From the NCBI GenBank assembly GCA_902594145.1, contig CACJLA010000005.1, positions 1 to 55,852 on the forward strand: a stretch of DNA of 55,852 nucleotides, in the 5' to 3' direction. The notes under the pieces are model-generated. The model did no database searches. It was not told where the DNA came from and was given only the letters and a program-made list of their open reading frames with translations. Of the stretch, positions 27,628 through 35,424 are shown piece by piece. Source of the stretch: an uncultured Alphaproteobacteria bacterium (lineage in GTDB: Bacteria > Pseudomonadota > Alphaproteobacteria > HIMB59). Made by a program: the position numbers and the translations under genes. Within the stretch, counting starts at the first letter, position 1; each line of letters starts with the position of its first letter.

Positions 27628-28875
27628 ATGGAAGCTTTAAAGGGAGTCAAAATATTAGATATGACTCACGTTCAATCTGGTCCAACTTGTACACAATTAT
27701 TAGCTTGGTTTGGTGCAGATGTAGTCAAAGTAGAAAGACCAGGAGTAGGAGATGCTACTAGGGGTCAATTAAGAGATGTGCCTGATGCAGATAGCTTGTA
27801 TTTTACAATGCTTAATTCTAATAAAAGAAGTATTACATTAAATCCAAAGAAGCCTGAAGGTTCAAAAATATTTACGAAACTAATAAAAGAATGTGATGTG
27901 ATGGTCGAAAACTTTGCCCCAGGTGCTTTAGATAGAATGGGTTTTTCTTGGGAAAAAATTCAAGAAATAAATCCAAGAATGATCTATGCATCGGTTAAGG
28001 GCTTTGGTCCAGGAAAGTACGAAGATTGTAAAGTTTATGAGAATGTTGCTCAATGTGCAGGTGGATCAGCATCAACAACAGGCATGCTTGGTGAAGTCCC
28101 CCTAGTTACCGGCGCTCAAATAGGAGATAGTGGAACAGGATTGCACCTTGCATTAGGTATTGTTACCGCATTGTTTCACAGAGAAAAGTCAGGAAAAGGT
28201 CAAAGAGTGTCTGCTGCTATGCAAGACGGTGTTTTAAATCTTTGCAGAGTAAAACTTCGTGATCAACAAAGGCTCTCTAGAGGCCCTCTAAAAGAATACT
28301 CTCAATTTGGAGAAAATATTCCTTTTGATGACGCCACGCCTCGTGCAGGCAATGACTCTGGTGGAGGTCAACCAGGAAGAATTCTTAAATGTAAAGGCTG
28401 GGAGACCGATCCTAACGCCTATACTTACTTCATTACACAAGCTGCAGTTTGGGAAAAAGTATGTGATGTTATAGGAAAACCTGAATGGAAAGAAGATGAG
28501 AGTTACTCAACTCCTGCGCTTAGACTACCAAAACTTAATGAAATCTTTAATACCATCGAAGCTTGGACTATGACTAAGACAAAATTTGAGGTTATGGATA
28601 TATGCAACCCTCTTGATATACCAGTTGGTCCAATCCTTTCATTAAAAGAGTTGGCTGAAGATCAAGGACTAAGAGATACCAATACTATAGTTGAGGTTGA
28701 TCATCCTGAAAGAGGCAAGTATTTAACAGTTGGCAATCCTATTAAATTATCAGACTCTCCTGCAAAAGTTAAAAGATCCCCACTTCTTGGAGAACATACA
28801 GATGAGATACTGAAGGAATTCTGTCAAATGAGCGAAGATGAAATTAAAGCTGTAAGAGAAGCCGGAGCAGTATAA
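27628..28875 (+). CDS. frc: Formyl-CoA transferase (class III CoA-transferase)
   Basis: Transfers CoA from formyl-CoA to an acceptor acid, classically oxalate. The 415-residue protein follows formyl-CoA:oxalate CoA-transferases along its whole length: [36 protein letters not shown] (in parts), [13 protein letters not shown], the catalytic Asp in IGDSGTGLH (Asp167), [19 protein letters not shown], the glycine loop SGGGQPGR, and [13 protein letters not shown]. Residue 47 is Gln, as in the E. coli type rather than the Trp of Oxalobacter. A strong AGGAGG (27617-27622) precedes the ATG. Pairing with the upstream lyase suggests a cycle in which formyl-CoA is both CoA donor and product. Confidence 0.92.
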   Translation: MEALKGVKILDMTHVQSGPTCTQLLAWFGADVVKVERPGVGDATRGQLRDVPDADSLYFTMLNSNKRSITLNPKKPEGSKIFTKLIKECDVMVENFAPGALDRMGFSWEKIQEINPRMIYASVKGFGPGKYEDCKVYENVAQCAGGSASTTGMLGEVPLVTGAQIGDSGTGLHLALGIVTALFHREKSGKGQRVSAAMQDGVLNLCRVKLRDQQRLSRGPLKEYSQFGENIPFDDATPRAGNDSGGGQPGRILKCKGWETDPNAYTYFITQAAVWEKVCDVIGKPEWKEDESYSTPALRLPKLNEIFNTIEAWTMTKTKFEVMDICNPLDIPVGPILSLKELAEDQGLRDTNTIVEVDHPERGKYLTVGNPIKLSDSPAKVKRSPLLGEHTDEILKEFCQMSEDEIKAVREAGAV

Positions 28876-28901
28876 GATACATTCAATTTTAAGGAGACAT
28901 A

Positions 28902-29819
28902 ATGAAGATAATTTTAATGGGACAACAAGCATTTGGAAAAAGTGCTTTAGAAAAATTTCATACAGAAACAGAGCACGAAGTTGTAGCAGTATATTGTGCA
29001 CCCGATAAAGAAGGTAAGCCAGTTGACCCTGTAAAGGAATACGCCCAAAGTGTAAGTCTTCCAGTATTCCAACCATCAAATTTTAAAGATCAAGAGGTAT
29101 TAGACCAAATAAGGTCTCATGGAGCAGATTTATGTGTAATGGCATATGTTATTATTTTCGTTCCTGAAGGAGCAAGAGATATTCCTACTCATGGATCAAT
29201 ATGTTTTCACCCTTCATTACTTCCATTACATAGAGGTCCAAGTTCTATTAACTGGCCGATTATTGGCGGATCAACCAAAACAGGTCTTTCAATCTTTTAT
29301 CCTAACGATGGATTAGATGAAGGTGAGATATTACTTCAAAAAGAAGTCGACATAGCACCTGATGACACTTTGGGTGATGTTTATTTCAAAAAAATATTTC
29401 CATTGGGTCTCGATGCTTGCGTAGAAGCAGCAAATCTAATTGAGTCAGGAAATGCTCCAAAAACACCCCAAGACGACTCTAAAGCTACATATGAATCTTG
29501 GTGTAAAAAAAGTGATGCACGAATTGATTGGAAAAAGCCTGGAAATGAAATTTATAACTTAATAAGAGGCTGCAACCCTCAACCCGGTGCATGGGCTGAA
29601 TTTATGGGAGACGAGTATACATTCTTCGATAGTAAGTTTATTGATGAACAAAGCGCGGAGCATTTCCCAGGTCAAATAATATCAATTAATGCTGAGAATG
29701 TTAGAATAGCTGTAAAAGGTGGATTTATTGAAGTATCAAGGTTTAAATCTGATCAAGGTAAATTATTTGTAAAAGACATGAACACTGCAGTATTTACAGA
29801 GGGTGATTTATTCTCATAA
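28902..29819 (+). CDS. Stand-alone 10-formyltetrahydrofolate hydrolase-like formyltransferase
   Basis: A 305-residue protein of the formyltransferase fold that resembles the N-terminal hydrolase domain of 10-formyl-THF dehydrogenase rather than Met-tRNA formyltransferase. It has HGSICFHPSLLPLHRGPSSINW with the catalytic His103, and NDGLDEGEILLQKE with Asp139. The Asn found two residues before the His in Fmt is Cys here. A C-terminal Fmt-C-like barrel (about 205-305) is present, but no aldehyde dehydrogenase domain. AAGGAG (28891-28896) precedes the ATG. Next to a formyl-CoA lyase and transferase, it could release formate from formyl-THF or move formyl between CoA and THF; the latter is speculation. 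Confidence 0.85.
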   Translation: MKIILMGQQAFGKSALEKFHTETEHEVVAVYCAPDKEGKPVDPVKEYAQSVSLPVFQPSNFKDQEVLDQIRSHGADLCVMAYVIIFVPEGARDIPTHGSICFHPSLLPLHRGPSSINWPIIGGSTKTGLSIFYPNDGLDEGEILLQKEVDIAPDDTLGDVYFKKIFPLGLDACVEAANLIESGNAPKTPQDDSKATYESWCKKSDARIDWKKPGNEIYNLIRGCNPQPGAWAEFMGDEYTFFDSKFIDEQSAEHFPGQIISINAENVRIAVKGGFIEVSRFKSDQGKLFVKDMNTAVFTEGDLFS

Positions 29820-29828
29820 TAGCTTTTA

Positions 29829-30323
29829 GTGGCTAAACCTAATAAAGATTCACTTAAGACCTTATCGTTTATAACTTATTTCATAATACTTTTTGTATTT
29901 TGGTTTATTTTATCAGGTTACTTAAAAACTCTTTTACTTTTCTTTGGCGTTATTAGCGTTCTTTTTGTTTTTTGGATGTCCTACAGGGCTAAAGCACTTG
30001 AGGAAGACTCTCTTCCTTTAAAAATCATACTCAGACTACCATTTTATTGGATTTGGCTATTTAAAGAAATTTTTAAATCTGGAATAACAACAACAGCTTT
30101 AATTTGGAATGGTAAATACTCTCCTCAACTCATAACGGTTAAAGCATCTCAGAAGAATAGAACAGGTATTGCAAACTATGCAAATGCTATAACACTTACA
30201 CCTGGAACAGTAACAATAGAAGTAGATAAAAAAACATTTCTTGTTCATGCATTAAGTAAGAAATTATCTGATGACTTGCAGACAGATGATATGAATAAAG
30301 TAATTACGGATTTAGATAAATGA
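29829..30323 (+). CDS. mnhE: Mrp-type cation/proton antiporter subunit MnhE
   Basis: First gene of the antiporter cluster; 164 residues, GTG start, 9 bases after the formyltransferase stop. It has two N-terminal membrane segments (about 13-50). It also has the MnhE motif FYWIWLFKEIFKSGITTTALIW and the downstream ANYANAITLTPGTVTIEVDKKTFLVHAL (in parts), which is diagnostic for the subunit. The short gap leaves little room for a promoter, so it may be read through from the catabolic operon. Confidence 0.92.
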   Translation: MAKPNKDSLKTLSFITYFIILFVFWFILSGYLKTLLLFFGVISVLFVFWMSYRAKALEEDSLPLKIILRLPFYWIWLFKEIFKSGITTTALIWNGKYSPQLITVKASQKNRTGIANYANAITLTPGTVTIEVDKKTFLVHALSKKLSDDLQTDDMNKVITDLDK

Positions 30324-30589
30324 TCTTTTTTGCAACATTAACTGTTTTGGGGGCATCTGTAGCGTTATGCTTAGTTCGAGCAATCAAAGGACCAACTCCT
30401 TTTGATAGGATATTGTCTATATCAAGCATTGGGACTATTATAGCGATAGGCATTAGTGTTCATGGTTTTGCATTTGATAGGCCTGACTTTGTCGATATTT
30501 CTTTGATGTACATACTTTTGAATTTTTTAGGCACTATAGCAATACTTAGGTATTACAAAATCAAAAGAAAAAAAAGTAATGTCTTATAA
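30320..30589 (+). CDS. mnhF: Mrp-type antiporter subunit MnhF
   Basis: A small three-helix membrane protein of 89 residues with the MnhF pattern LCLVRAIKGPTPFDRILSISSIGT and DISLMYILLNFLGTIAILRYY. Overlaps mnhE by 4 bases and mnhG by 11 bases, so translation is probably coupled. Confidence 0.92.
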   Translation: MIFFATLTVLGASVALCLVRAIKGPTPFDRILSISSIGTIIAIGISVHGFAFDRPDFVDISLMYILLNFLGTIAILRYYKIKRKKSNVL

Positions 30590-30893
30590 TTATATTGAAT
30601 TGATTACTCTTATCTTATTGGCAATAGGATGCTTCTTCATTTTATCTGGGAGTTTAGGCTTAATAAAGTTACCCGATGTCTTTAGTCGAATTCATGCTGC
30701 CGGCCTAATTGATACACTAGGATCAGGTTTTATAGTCTTAGCTTTAATAATTTATTCAGGTTTTGGGCTATTAAGTCTTAAACTATTATTGATTCCTATA
30801 TTTTTAATATTCACTAGCCCTGTAACAAGCCATGCTATAGCTTTATTTGCTCATGAGTCAGGGCATAAGCCAAAAGGAAAAAATAAAAAATGA
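30579..30893 (+). CDS. mnhG: Mrp-type antiporter subunit MnhG
   Basis: A 104-residue, three-helix protein. LSGSLGLIKLPDVFSRIHAAGLIDTLGSG (in parts) is the MnhG signature, and the third helix ends FTSPVTSHAIALFAHESG, also conserved. It overlaps both neighbours. The polar C-terminus (KPKGKNKK) faces the cytoplasm by the positive-inside rule. Confidence 0.92.
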   Translation: MSYNYIELITLILLAIGCFFILSGSLGLIKLPDVFSRIHAAGLIDTLGSGFIVLALIIYSGFGLLSLKLLLIPIFLIFTSPVTSHAIALFAHESGHKPKGKNKK

Positions 30894-31456
30894 ATTTTTT
30901 GTTAATTAATTTTTTCTTAATTTCCCTATTGCTGGTAACAACCTTTTTTATTTTTAAAACTACATCATTAATAAGTGTGGTAGCTCTTACTGGAGCATTT
31001 ACTTTGCTGTGTTCTGCTATTTACGTAAACTTAGATGCAGTTGATGTCGCATTTACAGAAGCGGCTGTGGGGTCTGGTATATCAACTATTTTAATGGTAA
31101 TGGCTGCAGCAAAATTGCCTGAGGGAAAAAAAAATAAATTAATAAATTTATTTCCAAGTATTATCCTCGCAGTATCGATATCACTTATATTGATTATAAT
31201 AATTGCTAATCTCCCATTATTGGGAGATCCAAATGCTCCAATCCATCTTCATGTGGTTCCAGAGTACCTTAAGGAAAGTAAAGACTTTTTTCACATACCA
31301 AATGTTGTAACTAATATTTTAGCTAGCTATAGGGGTTTTGATACTCTTGGAGAAACAATCGTAATATTTACTGCTGGCTTAGGTGTAATAGCCTTGTTAA
31401 CTAGTAACACCCTTAATCGTAAGACAAACTTTAAAAAAAATAATAAAAAAAAATGA
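30890..31456 (+). CDS. MbhD-MbhE-like fused antiporter subunit (DUF4040 domain)
   Basis: A 188-residue membrane protein. Its N-terminal half (VALTGAFTLLCSAIYVNLDAVDVAFTEAAVGSGISTILMV, read in parts) is the DUF4040/MbhD domain, normally found in the C-terminal part of large MnhA. The second half, with SYRGFDTLGETIVIFTAGLGVIALL, matches MbhE. It therefore seems to supply as a separate polypeptide what is fused to the ND5-like subunit in classical Mrp. It overlaps mnhG and mnhB by 4 bases each. Confidence 0.8.
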   Translation: MNFLLINFFLISLLLVTTFFIFKTTSLISVVALTGAFTLLCSAIYVNLDAVDVAFTEAAVGSGISTILMVMAAAKLPEGKKNKLINLFPSIILAVSISLILIIIIANLPLLGDPNAPIHLHVVPEYLKESKDFFHIPNVVTNILASYRGFDTLGETIVIFTAGLGVIALLTSNTLNRKTNFKKNNKKK

Positions 31457-31890
31457 GAGATAAAATTTCATCTAGTCCAGTTTTAAGTGTTGTGAGCAAA
31501 ATTCTTTTTGCTCCAATTATTATATTTGGACTTTATGTGCAGTTTCATGGTGACTATGGACCAGGAGGAGGATTTCAGGCAGGAGTAATAGTGGCGGCTG
31601 CTTTTATTTTATATTCAATGATATTTGGGCTTTCAAAAGGTGAAACTTTAGTACCGATAATGATTAATCGATATTTAATGTGCGTTGGTGTTTTGTTATA
31701 TGCAGGCGTTGGAATAGTTTCAATACTTCTTGATGGTATGTACTTAGATTATAATGTTCTGTCATCAGATCCTTCAACTGGTCAACATATAGGCATTATA
31801 CTAGTTGAACTGGGAGTAGGCATTACTGTTGCAACAGTAATGATAGCCTTATATCACTCCTTTGCCTCTTTTGGGGAGAATAATGATTAA
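31453..31890 (+). CDS. mnhB: Mrp-type antiporter subunit MnhB
   Basis: A 145-residue subunit with four membrane segments. The conserved HGDYGPGGGFQAGVIVAAAFILYS motif of MnhB lies near residues 29-53, and the late GVGITVATVMIALYHSF is typical. It overlaps the neighbouring genes. Confidence 0.92.
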   Translation: MRDKISSSPVLSVVSKILFAPIIIFGLYVQFHGDYGPGGGFQAGVIVAAAFILYSMIFGLSKGETLVPIMINRYLMCVGVLLYAGVGIVSILLDGMYLDYNVLSSDPSTGQHIGIILVELGVGITVATVMIALYHSFASFGENND

Positions 31891-32245
31891 CTTTATTTAT
31901 TTTTGGAACCATTTCGCCTTTATATTGCTGATGGTTGGTGGTTTATTTATAATTATCACGAGTCAAAACTATTTAAAAAAGGTAATTGGTTTAGCAATTT
32001 TTCAAACTGCAGTTTTTGTATTTTTTGTATCGCTCGCAAAAGTTTTAGACGGAACAGCTCCTATTTTAACAAAAATGGCAAATGTTTATTCAAATCCATT
32101 ACCACACGTTTTAATACTGACTGCTATTGTGGTTGGCGTTGCAACTTCAGCACTAGGATTAGCGTTAGTCCTACAGATCTACAGGAACTACGAAACAATC
32201 GAAGAAAAAGAAATACAGTCTTTGGAGTTAAAGTCAGATAAATAA
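31883..32245 (+). CDS. mnhC: Mrp-type antiporter subunit MnhC (NuoK-like)
   Basis: A 120-residue, three-helix subunit related to NuoK. It shows VIGLAIFQTAVFVFFVSLAKV and DPLPHVLILTAIVVG-like NPLPHVLILTAIVVGVATSALGLAL (in parts), which is the MnhC signature. The ATG at 31883, preceded by GGGGAG, is preferred to an upstream in-frame TTG at 31862. It overlaps mnhB by 8 bases. Confidence 0.92.
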   Translation: MINFIYFWNHFAFILLMVGGLFIIITSQNYLKKVIGLAIFQTAVFVFFVSLAKVLDGTAPILTKMANVYSNPLPHVLILTAIVVGVATSALGLALVLQIYRNYETIEEKEIQSLELKSDK

Positions 32246-33742
32246 ATGTTTAATATATTTTTAGACGATGCTGCTGCATTGGTGGTGGTATTACCACTAC
32301 TTATTTCAGCAATTATTGCATTCATGCCATCAAAAATATGGCCCTGGATCATCTCACTTGTCACTTTAGTTTTACATTTGGTTCTATCTTTACACCTTCT
32401 AAAAGAAATTTCTATTTCAGGTTTGATAGTATATGAGTTTGGAAATTGGGAACCTCCATGGGGGATCTCTTTCAAAATAGATGGAGTCAACATTGGGCTT
32501 CAATTGTTGTTTTCAATTTTTGTTTTGATTTCAACATTCTATTCTAGAAAAATATTTTTAAGTGAAATTGACTCTGGGGATTCCGGTAAAGCTTACTCTT
32601 TGTGGTTATTGGCAATTGGAAGTTTAAACGGGATTATTTTAACAAACGATATTTTTAATTTATTTGTCTTTTTAGAAATATCTGCCTTAGCTTCTATTTC
32701 CTTAATCGCATTGGGTGCAGGTCAAAATAGAAAAGCGTTATTAGCGGCATTTAATTATTTAATTATCGGAGCTATCGGTGCCACATTTTATGTAATTGGA
32801 GTTGGTTTTGCCTATGCAATGACAGGAACGTTAAATATGAATGATCTCGTCATTCAGCTGGCTCAATATTCTGATGGCCAGTTAGCTATCTTTGCCGGAA
32901 TGTCATTTATGCTTATTGGACTTATGGTAAAAGCTGCAATTTTTCCTGTCCATATTTGGTTACCCCCTGCATATAGTTACGCTCCCTCAGCTGTTTCAAC
33001 TCTTTTGGCTGCATTAGCTACAAAAACAATTCTTTATTTTTTTGTGAGACTTTTGTACGAGGTATTCATAATATATCCAAGTTACTTAAGCTTATTTTTA
33101 GATTTTGTTTTATATCCTTTATCTTTACTAGCTATATTTATCGGAACTTTGATAGCTATATATCAAGATGATATAAAAAAACTTTTGGCATTTTCATCAA
33201 TTGCTCAGATAGGTTACATAACTCTGGCTTTTAGTCTTAAAGACCATAGTGGTATTACTTCAGGTTTTATTCATATATTTAACCATGCTTTAATTAAAGG
33301 AGGTTTGTTTATGGCTGTTGGTTATTTTGCTATTCTTCAAAAGGATAGGGTAACCCTTACTAGTTTAAAAGGTTTTGGCTACAAATACCCAATAACTTCA
33401 TTTGCTTTATTAATTTGTGGACTATCTTTAATTGGATTGCCTTTAACTAATGGCTTTATTTCAAAATTGTATTTATTTCAAGCTCTGTACACAAACCAGA
33501 TGTATTTTTCAATCGCTTTGGTAGCAGTAAGTTCAGCATTAGCTGTTGCATACTTTTGGAAAATAGTGGAACAAATGTGGTTTTCTGAAATTAAATTGAA
33601 AACAGAAAAAGAGGATGCTTATATTTATTTACCAATATGGATAATTACATTCTCTATCATTGTTTTTGGAATATATTCATCACCAATAATAGAATTTTCT
33701 AACTTGTCTGCAGACTATCTAATATCAGGTTATCAAAATTGA
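32246..33742 (+). CDS. mnhD: Mrp-type antiporter subunit MnhD (first ND-like subunit)
   Basis: A 498-residue member of the proton-conducting NuoL/M/N family with about 14 hydrophobic segments. The conserved glutamate of TM5 (IFNLFVFLEISALASISL) and lysine of TM7 (LMVKAAIFPVHIWLPPAYSYAPS) are both present, as are IKKLLAFSSIAQIGYI and the IFNHALIKGGLF motif. It begins directly after the mnhC stop. First of three ND-type subunits in the cluster. Confidence 0.93.
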   Translation: MFNIFLDDAAALVVVLPLLISAIIAFMPSKIWPWIISLVTLVLHLVLSLHLLKEISISGLIVYEFGNWEPPWGISFKIDGVNIGLQLLFSIFVLISTFYSRKIFLSEIDSGDSGKAYSLWLLAIGSLNGIILTNDIFNLFVFLEISALASISLIALGAGQNRKALLAAFNYLIIGAIGATFYVIGVGFAYAMTGTLNMNDLVIQLAQYSDGQLAIFAGMSFMLIGLMVKAAIFPVHIWLPPAYSYAPSAVSTLLAALATKTILYFFVRLLYEVFIIYPSYLSLFLDFVLYPLSLLAIFIGTLIAIYQDDIKKLLAFSSIAQIGYITLAFSLKDHSGITSGFIHIFNHALIKGGLFMAVGYFAILQKDRVTLTSLKGFGYKYPITSFALLICGLSLIGLPLTNGFISKLYLFQALYTNQMYFSIALVAVSSALAVAYFWKIVEQMWFSEIKLKTEKEDAYIYLPIWIITFSIIVFGIYSSPIIEFSNLSADYLISGYQN

Positions 33743-35190
33743 GTAATTCTTTTTTAATCATACTGGGTATTATTACCCCATTATTCGCAGCATTATTTTC
33801 TTATGTCTGTAGATATAATAATAATTTAAGAGACTCTTTTGGTATAATAGGTGGTCTAGTAACCTTTTTAGTTAGTTTAAAAATTTTTCATGGAATACAA
33901 AATAACGAAATATTTCAAATAACCTTTTTTAAACTTTTTGATGGAGTTGATTTTACTTTTAAAGTTACCGCTCTTGGATCTATTTTTAGTTTAGTAGCCT
34001 CATCTCTTTGGATACTGGCTTCAATTTATACTATCGGTTATATGAGAGGAGCTGGTGAAAAAAATCAAACAAGATTTGTAATTTTTTATTCAATTGCAAT
34101 ACATGCTGCACTGGCAATAGCTTGGTCTGGAAATCTTCTAGTCTTATTTATTTTTTATGAAATATTAACATTTTCAACTTTTCCTTTAGTTGGACATAAA
34201 CAAAATGCTGAGTCACAATCTGCAGGACGACTTTATTTATCAATTTTAGTCGGCACTTCTTTAATATTTTTCTTACCGGCTATATTTTGGATTTGGCTTG
34301 AAACAGGGACTCTGGATTTTCAAGATGGAGGAATATTAATAAATCAGTTTCCAGCAGAGTACCTTTCTCTTCTAATAGCCATGCTTGTATTTGGAATTGG
34401 TAAAGCAGCGATTATGCCAATTCATCGATGGTTACCGGCAGCAATGGTGGCACCAACTCCAGTTTCCGCTCTACTTCATGCAGTAGCAGTTGTAAAAGCT
34501 GGTGTTTTTAGCTTTCTTGTAGTTATTGTTTATATAGTAGGTCCTGAATTCTTGCTTCAAACAAAAAGCTCAGATTGGTTAGTTTGGTTAGCATGTTTTA
34601 CAATTATGGCATCCAGTATCATTGCAATTACAAAAGATGATTTAAAAGCTAGATTAGCTTATTCTACTATTAGTCAACTTTCTTATATAATTCTTGGAGC
34701 TGCTTTGGCTTCATCACTAGCGTTAAAAGGAGCTTCCTTTCATATAATTACTCACGCTCTGGGTAAGATAACTTTGTTTTTTTGTGCTGGTGCTATTTAT
34801 GTAACAGCCCACATTAAAAAAGTAAGTGAACTAAAAGGTATGGGTTTTAAATTACCATTGATATTTTTTGCTTACACTTTAGGAGCTCTATCAATTATCG
34901 GGGTCCCTCCATTTATAGGTTCATGGAGCAAATTTTATTTAATAATGGGTTCTATTGAGAGAGAATTTATTGTTGTTGCTATAATTTTAGGCATATCCTC
35001 ACTTTTGAATATTTATTATTTATTACAACCAGTAGTAATAGGATTTACTCAAACTTCTAGAAGAGAAGTAAAATTAACTAAAGCTCCTTTAACTGTTTGG
35101 CCACCAGTAATTACCGGATTGAGCTGTTTAATATTCTTTTTTTATGCAAACTATTTCTTAAATAATGTAAGTGGAGTAATAGTGATTTAA
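33739..35190 (+). CDS. Second ND-like (NuoL/M/MnhD family) antiporter subunit
   Basis: A 483-residue polytopic subunit starting with TTG, 4 bases inside the preceding gene. It has the proton-channel Glu (IFYEILTFSTFPLVGHK) and Lys (FGIGKAAIMPIHRWLPAAMVAPTPVSALLHA, in parts). It also has DDLKARLAYSTISQLSYIILG and ITHALGKITLFFCAGAI. The LHAVAVVKAGVF stretch is more MnhA/NuoL-like, suggesting that this protein fills the ND5-type role lost with MnhA, although it lacks the long C-terminal extension. Confidence 0.88.
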   Translation: MSNSFLIILGIITPLFAALFSYVCRYNNNLRDSFGIIGGLVTFLVSLKIFHGIQNNEIFQITFFKLFDGVDFTFKVTALGSIFSLVASSLWILASIYTIGYMRGAGEKNQTRFVIFYSIAIHAALAIAWSGNLLVLFIFYEILTFSTFPLVGHKQNAESQSAGRLYLSILVGTSLIFFLPAIFWIWLETGTLDFQDGGILINQFPAEYLSLLIAMLVFGIGKAAIMPIHRWLPAAMVAPTPVSALLHAVAVVKAGVFSFLVVIVYIVGPEFLLQTKSSDWLVWLACFTIMASSIIAITKDDLKARLAYSTISQLSYIILGAALASSLALKGASFHIITHALGKITLFFCAGAIYVTAHIKKVSELKGMGFKLPLIFFAYTLGALSIIGVPPFIGSWSKFYLIMGSIEREFIVVAIILGISSLLNIYYLLQPVVIGFTQTSRREVKLTKAPLTVWPPVITGLSCLIFFFYANYFLNNVSGVIVI

Positions 35191-35424
35191 ATGAAAAAGA
35201 ATAATTTAACAAGTATGGGTAAAAGTTTTACAAAGTACATACTTATTATTGGGGTACTCTTAATTCTTTTAGATTTTACATTCCATAGACATGAATATTT
35301 TTCATTTGCCGAGATTTATGGTTTTCCAGCTTTTTTTGGATTTGTAAGCTTTGTTTTTATCGTTTTGTTAGGAAAGTGGTTAAGAAAATTCTTAATGAGA
35401 AAGGAGGACTATTATGATCAGTAA
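35191..35424 (+). CDS. Small two-helix membrane protein of the antiporter cluster
   Basis: A 77-residue protein starting right after the previous stop and overlapping the next gene by 11 bases. It has two hydrophobic segments (about 16-29 and 47-63), with HRHEYFSFAEIYGFPAFFGF between them and a positively charged tail ending LRKFLMRKEDYYDQ. Similar small proteins occur between ND-like genes in alphaproteobacterial antiporter clusters, as far as I recall. An accessory or assembly subunit is likely; no enzymatic motif is seen. Confidence 0.82.
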   Translation: MKKNNLTSMGKSFTKYILIIGVLLILLDFTFHRHEYFSFAEIYGFPAFFGFVSFVFIVLLGKWLRKFLMRKEDYYDQ

